A DNA stretch of 64,000 nucleotides from Nereocystis luetkeana (Eukaryota > Sar > Phaeophyceae > Laminariales > Laminariaceae), in assembly GCA_031213475.1 (NCBI GenBank), contig JARUPZ010000005.1, positions 5,948,988 through 6,012,987 of the forward strand. Direction: 5' to 3'. A program made the translations under genes and the position numbers. The notes below the pieces were generated by a model. It did no database searches. It was not told the origin of the DNA and saw only the letters and a program-made list of their open reading frames with translations. Below, piece by piece: positions 53,377 to 63,265 of the stretch. Every line of letters starts with the position of its first letter. The stretch's first letter is position 1.

Positions 53377-56300
53377 CTAGCGGACGATCCTTCCTGGTAT
53401 GTCACCACACCCACCGGGTAGTTGCATGTATATCTCCGCGTCGAAGTTCGCGCAAACAAAAGCTTGTGCGACATGTAGATGAAAAATCTTCAGACCATAT
53501 TCGTTGACAACAGCCGCCAGAATTTTAATTGACGCTGACGAAGGAGTTGGTGCAAACGTTTGAAAATAATCTACATGCTGCACCTGGCTAGAACCCTTAG
53601 CCACAAGTCTGGCCTTTGTCGTTACTATCACGCCATCCTGATCCGTCTTGTACCCACTTCGCACCTACAGGTTTCCCCCTTTGTGGTGGTGTCGCGGCTT
53701 CATATGTGCCGGCCGTTTTGTGACCGTCCAACTCCATTTGCATGACCTTGTGCCACCCCGCTTTATACCGCGAATGCTCTACATCTGCGGCGGACTGCGG
53801 GGGCGGTTCTACGTCTTCCAGGAAACCACTCGGCAAGCCCAATCTCAACTCCCCTTTATTCTCCACAGCAGGTCCTCCGGCCATCAAGGCCACTGCGTCC
53901 TCCGTCGTCCATGACGTACGATTCAGGATACTCCCAGGCGTCGTCGACCACTCGTACGCTGCCGCAAGCAGCGCGTCTGCGGCTGCTTCATCCACCCTTA
54001 GCTGGTGCACAGCAGGTTCACCCTCCAGGCGCTTACCCCGGGGCTGGCCCCGTACTGTTGGAGGGAGCCGTCCCCGGCTGCGGAGCTCGTGTGCTGACCT
54101 TCCCGACAGGGTCGCGGGGGGGACCTCACCGTTCCTTTAACCGGTGGCAGAGGCTGATGCTGCACCCGGGTCGCTTTCGGCCCTCCCTGCCGGGACCGAG
54201 GAGGCGTCCACGGCGCCCCCTTGAGACGAACCCATCGTCTCGGCTGTTTCGGCCCTCCCCCTCGGGGCCGAGGAGGCGTCCACGGCGCCCCCTTGAGACG
54301 AACTTATCGTCTCGGGTGTTTCGTCGCCGGCATCGCCGGCGACAGGTACTTGCTGTATGCGCTCCTGCATAAACGCGTCCAGGTCAAAACCCCACGTCAC
54401 GTCGAGGTCGTTCAAGTGAGCCAGACCGTCGTCCAGCTCATCCGCCACCGCCCCACCACCTCGATCCGATGCGCTCACTTCGTCCGCCTTGGACCCCCCC
54501 TTTTCCGTAGACAGGGAGTCATTCGCCTGGGCAGGTACAGGTAGTGCAGGCGACACGCGTTGCCAGGTGATATTTCGCGTGAATAGCACCGTGCGTGCCC
54601 GTCAATACTGTGGCTAGCACCGTGCGTGCCCGTCAATACTCGTACTGAGTCTCGGGAGTTGGGTGCAGGGCCAAGCTAAAAGCACTCTTGTGCTTTTGCC
54701 TGTGCCTTCTTTTCCCTCTTCACCTTGCAGTAGCCAGGCTTGAGGACAGGTAGTAATACTACCGGGGGGGGGCTACCATGCCACATCTCATGCTGCGACT
54801 TGCTCTCAGGGTTAGCTGTCGTTGCTGTGCGGTTCAAGGCGTCACACGCCCAGTGGGACGCTTCCGCCCACAACGACGCAGTGGCCTGGATTCGGCCCGC
54901 CATTGCGGCCGCCTCGATCAAACTCAGCGCGCGCTCTGCTACTCCATTGAATTGGGGACTGTCTGCCGTCGTGAATTCCTGCTTGATTCCTCGTGATCTA
55001 CACAGCTCGCCAAACTTGCCCCCGCGGAATTCGCCACCTCCATTAGATCCGACGATTACCACAGTAGAAGGGACACCGTCTGCACGAGAATCCGCAAGGA
55101 ACTGCTCGAACAATTCCGCGGCGTCCGACTTGTGGCGCATAAAGTACATACACCCTCGTATACCGATAAAAAATCGTCGCGCACTATGAGAGTATACCGC
55201 TTCCTTCCGAGAGACTCTACCGCCTTAGGCCCACTAAAAAAAGACCAAAAGCACTCCCAAGCTTCTTATCTGCTCGTGTGTGTGTGGACTGCTTGATACC
55301 TTTGCGGAGACCCTTCGCCATGGAGCACCTTCTGCACTGCAGCAGCTCTCCCTCGAGGACAACCCCTTGCTGCTCCACGGTCTTGCGGAGTAGTACCTCG
55401 TGGGAGTGTCCAGCCGCGCAGTGGACGTCGTTGATGTTAGCCGCAGACTTGTGGGGCAGTTGCCCCAGGGCGAGTACAGCACAGACACTTTCCCCACAAC
55501 TGCGGTCGACCCGGTAACCGCACAGGCTGTGAAGGGTCCTAGTCAGCGGAAACACGATCGAACGTTCTAACGTGAGCCAGACTACAACCCCCGAAAGGGC
55601 GCCCTTCAAAAGTGTGGCCGCTTTTCACGAGAGTGGGCAGGGAAAAAAGGTGGTAGCGGAGATCCGGCGCGTGCGCAATGTTCGTAAGCAGCACTTGCAC
55701 GAGACCGTTTCCGGACCAAAAGACAACACTTATGTCACCGTAACCTTCGACCGATCGAGTGGATCCATCGGCGATTCGCAGTTTCAGGTTGCACTCTCTA
55801 TAGTTAAACATGCAATCCGCTGAGGGCGTCATGTGAGTAGACGCACCACTATCACATATCCATACCTAGGTCATCGTCTTCTGCCTGCCAAGCAGGCTCC
55901 CCTTCCCCGGAACCATCACCGTACTTGCCTGTCTCTTCGGCCTTGAAAGCTGAGGTCAGGACCGTACCTTTCTTTTGGTCGTCGTCCATTTCCCCAACCT
56001 CGCTCGCCACCGCCATGACAGCTTCTTCTTTTGATGAGGGGCAGACATCAGCAGCGTGCCCCCGCCCGTTGCATCGACTGTATCGGTCCATGGATGTGGG
56101 ACAGGCATCGGCAGAGTGCCCCTATCCTTGGCATCGGCTGCATAGCTTGGCCGGGCAATCGCTCCTCCGATGGCCCTTCTAGCCACACCTATGACACTTG
56201 CCCACACTGGAGTACTCCCGCTGGTGGCTTTGGCGCTGCTGCCATCGCCACCAGCAGCCGCGGCCGAGCCATCTTCGCCCTCGTTGGTGCCTTTTCCACC

Positions 56301-57510
56301 TCGTCCAGGCTGTCGTCGCCGTCCACCGTTTTCTCTGCCATTGCCTCCACCTTGTCCGCGACCACCGCCACCACCGCTGCCGCCGCCGCCGTAGATAGCA
56401 CGGCCTGCGTGGCCAGCGTTGGACCCCTTCTTCCTGTTTCAAGAAAATCGGTCATGCCGTTCTCGAACAGCCTTGATGATGTCATCACGGCCGATGCTGT
56501 CACGTGATGCCAGGTTCCGAGCCTCCACCTCGTATTCGCCAGGCAGAGCGTCAATAAAGATGGTGTACAGTATGTGGGCGTCTACTGGCATTCCTGCTGC
56601 CCGCATTTCCGCGGCAAGACCCTCGGTCCTGCCCATCTCCTCGAGTGGGTTGCTCCCCGGCGCTATTTTGAAGCTATTGAGGCGTCTCGAGAGGTCCGAC
56701 TTGGCCCCCGTCTTGTTTGGGCCGTACAACGGAGAGCCTTCCACGCTTGCCTCGGCGAGGTACACCTGTGCAAAATGCTCTTGTCGCTCTTGCTTTTGAG
56801 CGCAGTCGACAGGACATTCCACGCCAGAGTATGCATGTGCACGCTTTCGCGGCTAACCCCCCTAGCGACAAGCATCGAGTTCTCAGTGTCCAATTCCCCT
56901 ACGGGAATGTACTGCGGTGGATCCGACTCGAAGGCAGACAAGAAACCAACTCCGTTGTCGTAATACCGAGCGTGTCTTGTCCAGGGGTTGAACTCAGGCT
57001 TCAGCCCACTAAACGACGACACGGGAGTATGTTTAAATGCCAAATGGCGCAAGAGAGGTAGATCAAATCCACCACCCAACTCACCGCCAGGGTATGCCCC
57101 CCATTCTCCAGTCCTCCCAAGCCGGTCTGGCTGAGCCGTTGGTGGGCCAATCTCGACAGGCAACGCAGTTCCTCCGCGTCCACTTGCTCCCAAATCTGGC
57201 GAGGCGCCCTCACGCAAATTTGTCTCTTGTTCTGCTGCAACATCACGTGTCATGCCTACAGCAGCAGCAAGGGTCTCTCTTACAGCAGCGGGCACTATCC
57301 CACGCGGGATCTGCCCAACAGCAGCGCTGCCTTCAGCGCTGCCGGACTCCGATCGGCCGCTGTTCTTTTTTGAACTCGGCCATTATGTCCCTCATGGCGT
57401 TCGTCATCGACGCTTGACTGTGCTCTATTTGCCTGTACCTCGCGTCTCAGATCTTGAATCTCACCCGGAGAGTCGTGCTCCTCGTACGCCGACCTCTCCG
57501 AAGGCATCTT
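53377..57510 (-). mobile_element. Copia-type LTR retrotransposon fossil B
   Basis: On the minus strand the parts in order are gag (57507 to about 56440, with LRHLAFKHTPVSSFSGLKPE, FIDALPGEYEVEARNLASRD), zinc-knuckle sequence (about 56200-55990), protease (about 55850-55560, TPSADCMFNY and LRIADGSTRSVEGYG), pre-integrase knuckle and integrase (about 55500-54690, with GSNGGGEFRGGKF and FNGVAERALSL), a Ser/Pro linker with a 60-bp internal repeat (54137-54330), and the start of reverse transcriptase (54000-53377, GAKWV, ARLVAKGSSQ). It is broken, with several breaks, and adjoins a family B repeat on its left. Confidence 0.8.
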
Positions 57511-57779
57511 GACTTCTGGTACTCGACCTCAAACGCTAAAGTTGCTAGTGTGTCCGTAGAGTCCAAACCTGGATGCCCTGACCACCACGTGGTCTGATGA
57601 GATTCTTTATAGTCGTTGTATTAGAGGACAGAGGAGGAGAGAGATAACGGAGCCAAGCTCGCATCTTCGAGCGGAGAACGGAGGGCTCGAACTTTCCTCA
57701 TGAACACACGGCAAAGTTCGCAATAACGCCTAACCCTCAACTTGTAGAATGTGTGTGTGAGCTGGACAATCAGTACAGT
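57511..57779. other. Leader flank of Copia fossil B
   Basis: Upstream of the gag start. It may include part of an LTR or leader, but no second copy is in the window to define it. Confidence 0.35.
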
Positions 57780-58050
57780 TAGACCGGGATGGGATCTGTC
57801 CGATCTGCCGATCTGTACATCTTTAGCGAGATAGGGTTTGCACGATCTGCATGATCTGCACATGACATGTTTATCGGTGGGTGTCATTGATCTGCAGGAT
57901 CTGTATAATCTGCAGGATCAGCATGATCTACCTGGGTGGAATCTGTGTGATCTGAATTATCTGTACATATTAACCGGGATACGGTCTGTCCTATTTGGAG
58001 GATCTGTATGATCTGCAGGATGTCTGTATGATCCGGGGGATCTGTAAAAG
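57780..58050. repeat. ATCTG-type minisatellite
   Basis: Repeated GATCTGYAKRATCTG words of about 11-12 bp (GATCTGCAGGATCTGTATAATC and variants), degenerate, with roughly 15 units. Confidence 0.65.
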
Positions 58051-59684
58051 CTGGATACTTCACACTTGTTTCAGCATGATTATTAATAGCAACAACAGGA
58101 ACAGCAAGATAAGCAACCGCGTGGCACGGGCAACAAAAGAATAAGGGTAGCAGCAAGAACAGCAACCTGTGCCAGCAACAGCAGTTACTAGTAGTAATAG
58201 CAGCTACACCGCGATTTTGTGTAGTAGTAGTAGGAGCGGCAGCAACAACAGGAGTGTTAGCAGAATTTTAAGCAAACCGCGTGGCATGCGCACATTGTAC
58301 AAAGGGCAGTAAACACTCGGCTACAATATAACACACAACGCTATACGTGGTTAGAATACTGGCTTATTATGAGAGCAACATGATCGAAATAGCAACGAAA
58401 TGGCGCATGTATCACAGGGACCTACACACACGCGCCTTAGTAGACTAGCAGCTTCATCGTGGCCCCGCCGCTATGTATGGGGGTGGTGGGGGGGGGCATC
58501 TTCCCCTATACACCGTTTTATCCTTTTTTGCGACGAGGGAGAAAAACACGCAATCGTAATACTGCTGTGGCGGCCAATTGTCAGGGTCTTGAGTTCGCTT
58601 CGTTGAGCGGAAAGCGTTAGCCGCAAAAATCTTTATTTCATATACAACACACGTAGTTCACGTACGTATATACTGGTCGTGCAATTTGTTTATGTGTGCT
58701 GATGTTTAATACCGGTAAAAATAAAAAAACACGCCAGCGGTGAGTTCAACCTTTCTTTGTAGCGCAACGTAGATAATGGTAAGTACAGAGTACCTGGTAG
58801 TACCTAGAGCAGTGGCGTACGAAGTAAAAACGTGGCACCCGGCGAACATGTGGACCCTTTTTAAAGTGGTCTTACTTGGTTTTACTGCACTTTTTCGGGA
58901 AAAAATGGCGAGGGTCGCCGGGGGTGAACCGGCAAAAAAACGGTTAGGGCTAGGGTTAGGGTTAGGGTTAGGGTTAGCAGCCCGCATGCGGTGGATCCAC
59001 TGATGTATCGACATAGCAGTACATGCACCGAACCCAGGGCTGCTGGTGTTGCCTACCCGTTATAGGTGTTGCCTACCCGTTATAAGATTGTTGGATTAGA
59101 CTTACACTTCGGGCTCCGGGCATCTACCATCACACAGCTACGCAGTTGGGCCACCACTGTAACGACGAGACATACTATGCAGGAGCCAGCACCGGAGCCA
59201 CCCGAAAACGACCAGCGGCTAGAGTGAGACAAAAACACGCCTTTGTCTTGCCTTTTTGTCTACGCGTCGCGCGTACCGCGTACCTGTGTTACAAGTGGTC
59301 GTCTCATCGAAAAGCACTGTTTTTTGTCATAATACGTTGTCTACGATGTCTCGCCATTGTCATGCAAGGCGTGCATCGATTGTATATACCACGCGGGTTC
59401 TTTATCTATCTGTCTCTCACGCCTTCGCCGCGTGGGTGCAACGATCTACAGCATGCGCATCTATCAGTAGCATCGCAGTTATTCGCACACAATCTAACCG
59501 TATGCGAAGTTTATATCTGGGTGCTCTCAGTTTTTTATTTCCGGCCTGCCCATCCTCCCTACATAAAACCTCACCCGATGCTCTGCCCCGCCCTTCCTTG
59601 CCCTCCCTCTCTTTATTTACTCCAACGTTCTTGGTGCGCCACAGGTCCGGGCTATTCCCCATACTGTACATTATCATTTTTTAG
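58051..59684. other. Gene-poor stretch with telomere-like repeat
   Basis: It holds AGCAACAACAGGAAC-type CAA/CAG sequence near 58090-58250, a TACCTGGTA motif at 58791, the TTAGGG array at 58946-58978 and a 20-bp direct duplication (GGTGTTGCCTACCCGTTATA) near 59050. A 188-codon frame at 59146-59712 has no recognisable domain and is not called. Confidence 0.4.
58946..58978 (+). repeat. Interstitial telomere-like repeat (TTAGGG)n
   Basis: Five consecutive units of TTAGGG type (one TAGGGC variant), in opposite orientation to the array at 44146. The pure repeat is short, so this is an internal remnant and not a chromosome end. Confidence 0.75.
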
Positions 59685-59686
59685 AG

Positions 59687-59833
59687 GTGAGTGGGTTACA
59701 CTCCGAGTATAGAGTCCGCAGGCTGCAGCTTCCCTTTGGCAACAGTCTGTACTTGGCGCGGCGCGATGGACAACATACAGCTGCAGTACTGATGTACCCT
59801 GATTTGTTTTCGAAGTTGAAAACTCCCAAATCG
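59687..59833 (+). CDS. Host-type exon, unknown
   Basis: An acceptor (CATTTTTTAG, two bases upstream) and the donor TCG|GTACGT bound 49 codons in phase 0: VSGLHSEYRVRRLQLPFGNS, LYLARRDGQHTAAVLMYPDL, FSKLKTPKS. Sequence composition is protein-like and unlike surrounding repeats. The family is not recognised. The following exon was not found with confidence. Confidence 0.5.
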
Positions 59834-60544
59834 GTACGTATGTTGGTATCATATTGTACGTACTGCTTGCTGTAATATCATACCAGATACACACAACACG
59901 TACGCGCTGCTGTGACTACAAGAACAACAGCAGTCCTTGGTGTTTCCCGTGTTTTGGGCATTCGGGGGTACTTGGTATCAGGTATTTTCTACTTTCTTCC
60001 AACCAAATCAGACATCAGCGCACTTCGTACGAGTGCATGCTCTTGACTTCCAAGTATTTATATAGAAAAAAAAACAGCTGTGGCTTGGCTGTGATGAGAT
60101 CGAGGATTTCGGTGAAACATATTTTAGCAAGCTGTGTGTGACACTTTGATCGCGCGTACTAAGGCCTCGTGCAGGAAACCCAGTCCGTATCTATCTGAGC
60201 AAGACAAAATCCGAAGCTACATAATTCAAGGGGTGAGTGTTGTTATAATGATTTACCCTGGGCTTGGTAACCGATCGGTCTTCTACCCCCATAGCGCAGG
60301 GTCATTCTTATCGGAGAGCGTTTTTGCAATCATTTCCAAATTAGCAGTAGGCAATACCATCTCATTTGACGTCTCGTCGAGGACACGGGTTCGAATCTCA
60401 CTTCGAACGCTCCTTTTATAGAAACGCTTGCGCGTGCGGTCCCTAAAGACATATCTCCCTCGTTCCCCACTTATTGAAACAAAGCGGGTAGGTCAGCGTA
60501 CGGCTGTCTACGGTACCGACGCCCCGAAGGTCCCGCCGTCCAGA
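59834..60544. other. Stretch without a supported gene
   Basis: Intron-like sequence after the preceding exon. A GGTTCGAATCTC B-box-like word near 60390 lacks a tRNA cloverleaf. Confidence 0.35.
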
Positions 60545-60842
60545 GAGGGGGGGGGGGGGGGGGTGTACTCGATAAGAGAGATGTACTCGATCTCATGCAT
60601 GGCCGTAGTCGTATGACCATAGATCCTCGCATCCCTACAATGCCGGGACGGAGCATGTCGGGTTTTCACCGACCAGGCAGACATTGCTTGCACCAAGCGC
60701 GAAGCGCCGTGAGGTGTCTGGCGAGTCGCATGAAGGGCGAGCTGCATCCTACTAAGAACCGCTTTTGAGGCGGACTTGCATATGGACGACAGCTTCAATG
60801 AGTTGATTTAATTTCCAGTGTAGGCGTTTCCAGAGAGGGGGG
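60545..60842 (-). repeat. R1 repeat, minus-strand copy
   Basis: The reverse complement carries CTGGAAACGCCTACACTGGA, GTCCATATGCAAGTCCGCCT, TTCTTAGTAGGATGCAG, CACGGCGCTTCGCGCTTGG, CGTCCCGGCATTGTAGGGAT and the terminal C run (here a G run of about 17 bp at 60549). It is bounded on both sides by AGAGAGGGGGG. Confidence 0.75.
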
Positions 60843-60969
60843 GGGGGAGATGGGAAATCGATCGATCTTTCGTACGAGGGTCACCAGAACGTTCGGAAGG
60901 TTTCTTTCTTGGCTTGTTTGTGGCTCTCATCACACACTGATTTACGGTGCTAGCTGTTGTGTTTGCTAT

Positions 60970-61203
60970 TTAGTGGCTGTAAGATCTGATACTTCGAAAT
61001 ATAGCTGTACTGATACGTTCCCGCTCCATTTTCACGAGATCGTTCCGGGTGTTTTCCTTATGGCCTTCAACATTTTCGGCAGTTTTGCTGCTGCTATGGT
61101 CTGTGCCTGTAACCACACCATACCTCAGAGTACTGTCCTGCTCTGCTTGGTGCTCTATTGCCGTCGCCAGCTCTTCTACAGTTTTTGTTCTATGTGGGAG
61201 CAC
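60970..61203 (-). CDS. Host-type exon, candidate
   Basis: On the minus strand a 3' splice site (TATATGTAG) precedes a 77-codon frame: LPHRTKTVEELATAIEHQAE, QDSTLRYGVVTGTDHSSSKT, AENVEGHKENTRNDLVKMER, ERIS. It is charged, helix-prone and clearly more protein-like than the Cys-rich plus-strand frame over the same bases. A donor may lie at GTATCAG before the stop at 60970. The family is not recognised. Confidence 0.4.
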   Translation of the reverse strand: MLPHRTKTVEELATAIEHQAEQDSTLRYGVVTGTDHSSSKTAENVEGHKENTRNDLVKMERERISTAIFRSIRSYSH

Positions 61204-61454
61204 CTACATATACACAAGTCCTCAGAGCCAAAACGTAAACCGTGTCTTACACGAAACAAATACTATATACATACCGGGATAAACGAGTATTCAGGCAGGT
61301 TGCTTGCGCCACCCTTCGTATTGTTCTAACATATCTCCGAAGGGAAAACTTTTATGCTTTGATAGATAATTGTCGGTCTGTACTCGCAGGTTGATTTTTT
61401 TGTGCCACGTACTTAAACGTGATATTGCAAATCATTCCTATTCCCCCGGCGCAG
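61204..61454. other. Spacer without a supported gene
   Basis: AT-richer sequence between a minus-strand and a plus-strand candidate exon. Nothing further is recognised. Confidence 0.4.
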
Positions 61455-61634
61455 GAGGCAGCTAGATGCCGCGATCTTCCTAACCGTTTGCACCAAGACT
61501 TGCGGCAAGGCCAAGAGGCTTTTCGCCCTGCGATCGGGGCAGCCCCTCCGCCGCCGCCGCCTCCTCTCGTGCTGCTACTGTGGTTGGAGGCCAACCCTGT
61601 CCGACGAGAAGGATAATTGCTGCACCAGGCGAAG
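61455..61634 (+). CDS. Host-type Cys-rich exon
   Basis: Acceptor CCCCCGGCGCAG and donor AAG|GTAATA. One frame is open throughout: RQLDAAIFLTVCTKTCGKAK, RLFALRSGQPLRRRRLLSCC, YCGWRPTLSDEKDNCCTRR. The C-x3-C, CCYC and CC pattern suggests metal binding or disulfides. A second frame is Pro-rich and runs into a stop before the donor, so it is less likely. The sequence GCGGAAGGTAATAACTACCT near 63834 shares the exon end and donor, which hints at a related exon there. Confidence 0.4.
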
Positions 61635-61884
61635 GTAATAACTACCTGGGACACAGCGAGCAGTTGCCAAATAATAACAATCGTTGATAACATCGCGAAG
61701 CGAATTCAATCGCTCGTCGATGTTCTTTGTGGGCATCAACCCATGGCACCATGCAAGATTTTTCGCATGCCGGTGGGATTCAGAGTATGAACATCGATGG
61801 TGATATGTAGAGCTCCTGTTGTTGACACCGCCGATAGCAAGTCCTGGAGGCACAGAACCGCGGGGAACGTTTATGGTACTACCC

Positions 61885-62265
61885 CCCCCTCCGATACCCT
61901 TAACTCCGCACAAGGAGGGATGATCGTATCACGTAGTGTGTACCAGGTACGAAGTATATGGCAAGGCACCCACGAGGCGGTTCCACAGTAAATATGTTGC
62001 TGTCTCTGGAAGTGGCTACACCAGAAAATGAAACAATTCGTTGACGCTATCATCCATGTGCAAGGCCGCCTCGGAAGCGGTTCTTAGTAGGATCCACCTC
62101 ACCCTTTATACGACTCGCTCAACACCTCGCGGCGCTTCGCGCTTGGTGCAAGCAATGTCTGCCTGGTCGGTGAAGACCTGATGTGCTTCGTCCCGGTAAT
62201 GTAGATATGCGAGTGTCTATGTTGATTCGACTGCGGCCATGCATGACAATAGTTCACCCCCCCTC
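61885..62265 (+). repeat. R1 repeat, full-length reference copy
   Basis: The longest copy, about 380 bp: a C-rich lead, GGGATGATCGTATCACGTAG, the motif site TACCAGGTA (61941), GGCAAGGCACCCACGAGGCG, TGCTGTCTCTGGAAGTGGCT, GGCCGCCTCGGAAGCGGTTC, CGGCGCTTCGCGCTTGGTGC, GTCTGCCTGGTCGGTGAAGA, CGTCCCGGTAATGTAGATAT and a terminal C run. There is no coding sequence and no clear tRNA-like head, so the class (SINE, MITE or small LTR derivative) is open. Confidence 0.75.
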
Positions 62266-62287
62266 GCCCCGGCTACGGCTCCTGCAG

Positions 62288-62504
62288 CTTCATGAAACCG
62301 GATGGGAAGCCTCGCGTTCGGTTTTGGCGAGTACCTAACCAAAGCGCGAAAGCTTTGTTGAAACATGACTTTCGACCTTTCGTATGGCAACGATTGTTGC
62401 GTAGCATCGCGTGCAGGAAATCAGGTGCTTTCGTGCCGCTCACCGTGCGACCGCGCACTCTCCTCGTCGCCACTGCCGGAGTCGACATCGCAGTTGCAAC
62501 TCAG
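62288..62504 (+). CDS. Host-type exon, unknown
   Basis: Acceptor GGCTCCTGCAG, directly after an R1 copy, and donor CAG|GTGAAT in phase 0. It encodes FMKPDGKPRVRFWRVPNQSA, KALLKHDFRPFVWQRLLRSI, ACRKSGAFVPLTVRPRTLLV, ATAGVDIAVATQ. The sequence is basic and protein-like. The family is not recognised. Confidence 0.45.
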
Positions 62505-63127
62505 GTGAATTCGCTGGCCACGCATGCCACTATATCTAAAATGCGAGGAACGTGTTGGGTATTGTTTGAATGTAAGGATCGTTTTGGGCATTCATGTAAG
62601 TAAGCACACGGCCCTTGCATTCTCAAGAGGGGGGGTATACTTCTCTAATAACAGGTGCACTAAAGAACCCTACTCTCCGCCTGTGAGGCCGGCGGGGGCC
62701 ACAATGTCATAGCTGAGATGTGTGTTCACTTCGAAACTGACGGCATGTATTAATGGCAGCCTGGCATCTCCGTGCAGTAGTACGTGTTCGCCGCTGCAAG
62801 CGTTGCCAATCAAAAACTGACGAGAACGGCTACATTACAACGATTTTTCTTGGAAATACTACTTCAAAATGAGGCAGCCTGTATGGCTTAGCAAATCAAT
62901 CAAAGGGTTAGGTGAACAAACACAAATCAATCAAAGACCCTAGGTGGGCAGTTCTTTGAAGGAAGGCAAACTAAACGACGGGGTTCAGGTGGCGGATAAG
63001 TTTGAAAAAATATCGAAATTCTTGCGAAGCAGACCGTTTACGGTTACGGGGGATCCGACCAGTTGTAGGTGCTAATAATAGCGTGATTATCTTACGTTAG
63101 GTTGCCGTTCGCCGCACGGTTGATCTC
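62505..63127. other. Spacer without a supported gene
   Basis: It includes the direct repeat AAATCAATCAAAG (62894 and 62924). No gene is recognised. Confidence 0.4.
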
Positions 63128-63265
63128 CTACTCACGGTAACGTCGCATAACGGCCACGATACCGACAGCGTCGCCAATGGGCGTTGCCGCGGACAGCGAC
63201 TCAAATGAGACTCCCGACGCGGCGGACCCCCACGCCCAACCGGAGGGGATCAAGTAAGAAGAAAC
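63128..63265 (-). CDS. Host-type C-terminal exon, unknown
   Basis: On the minus strand, acceptor TTTCTGCCGCAG precedes a 45-codon frame ending in TAG: VSSYLIPSGWAWGSAASGVS, FESLSAATPIGDAVGIVAVM, RRYRE. Small residues dominate, and a short hydrophobic helix may be present. The upstream partner may be the open region at 63436-63756. Confidence 0.4.
   Translation of the reverse strand, partial: VSSYLIPSGWAWGSAASGVSFESLSAATPIGDAVGIVAVMRRYRE

Noticed and set aside
59146-59712. 188-codon open frame
   Set aside because: No domain, mixed hydrophobic and Cys-rich composition typical of non-coding frames, and it overlaps a better-supported exon at 59687.
60290-60420. A-box-like TAGCGCAGGGT and B-box-like GGTTCGAATC
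   Set aside because: The boxes are too far apart, and acceptor and T stems do not pair, so no tRNA gene is called.
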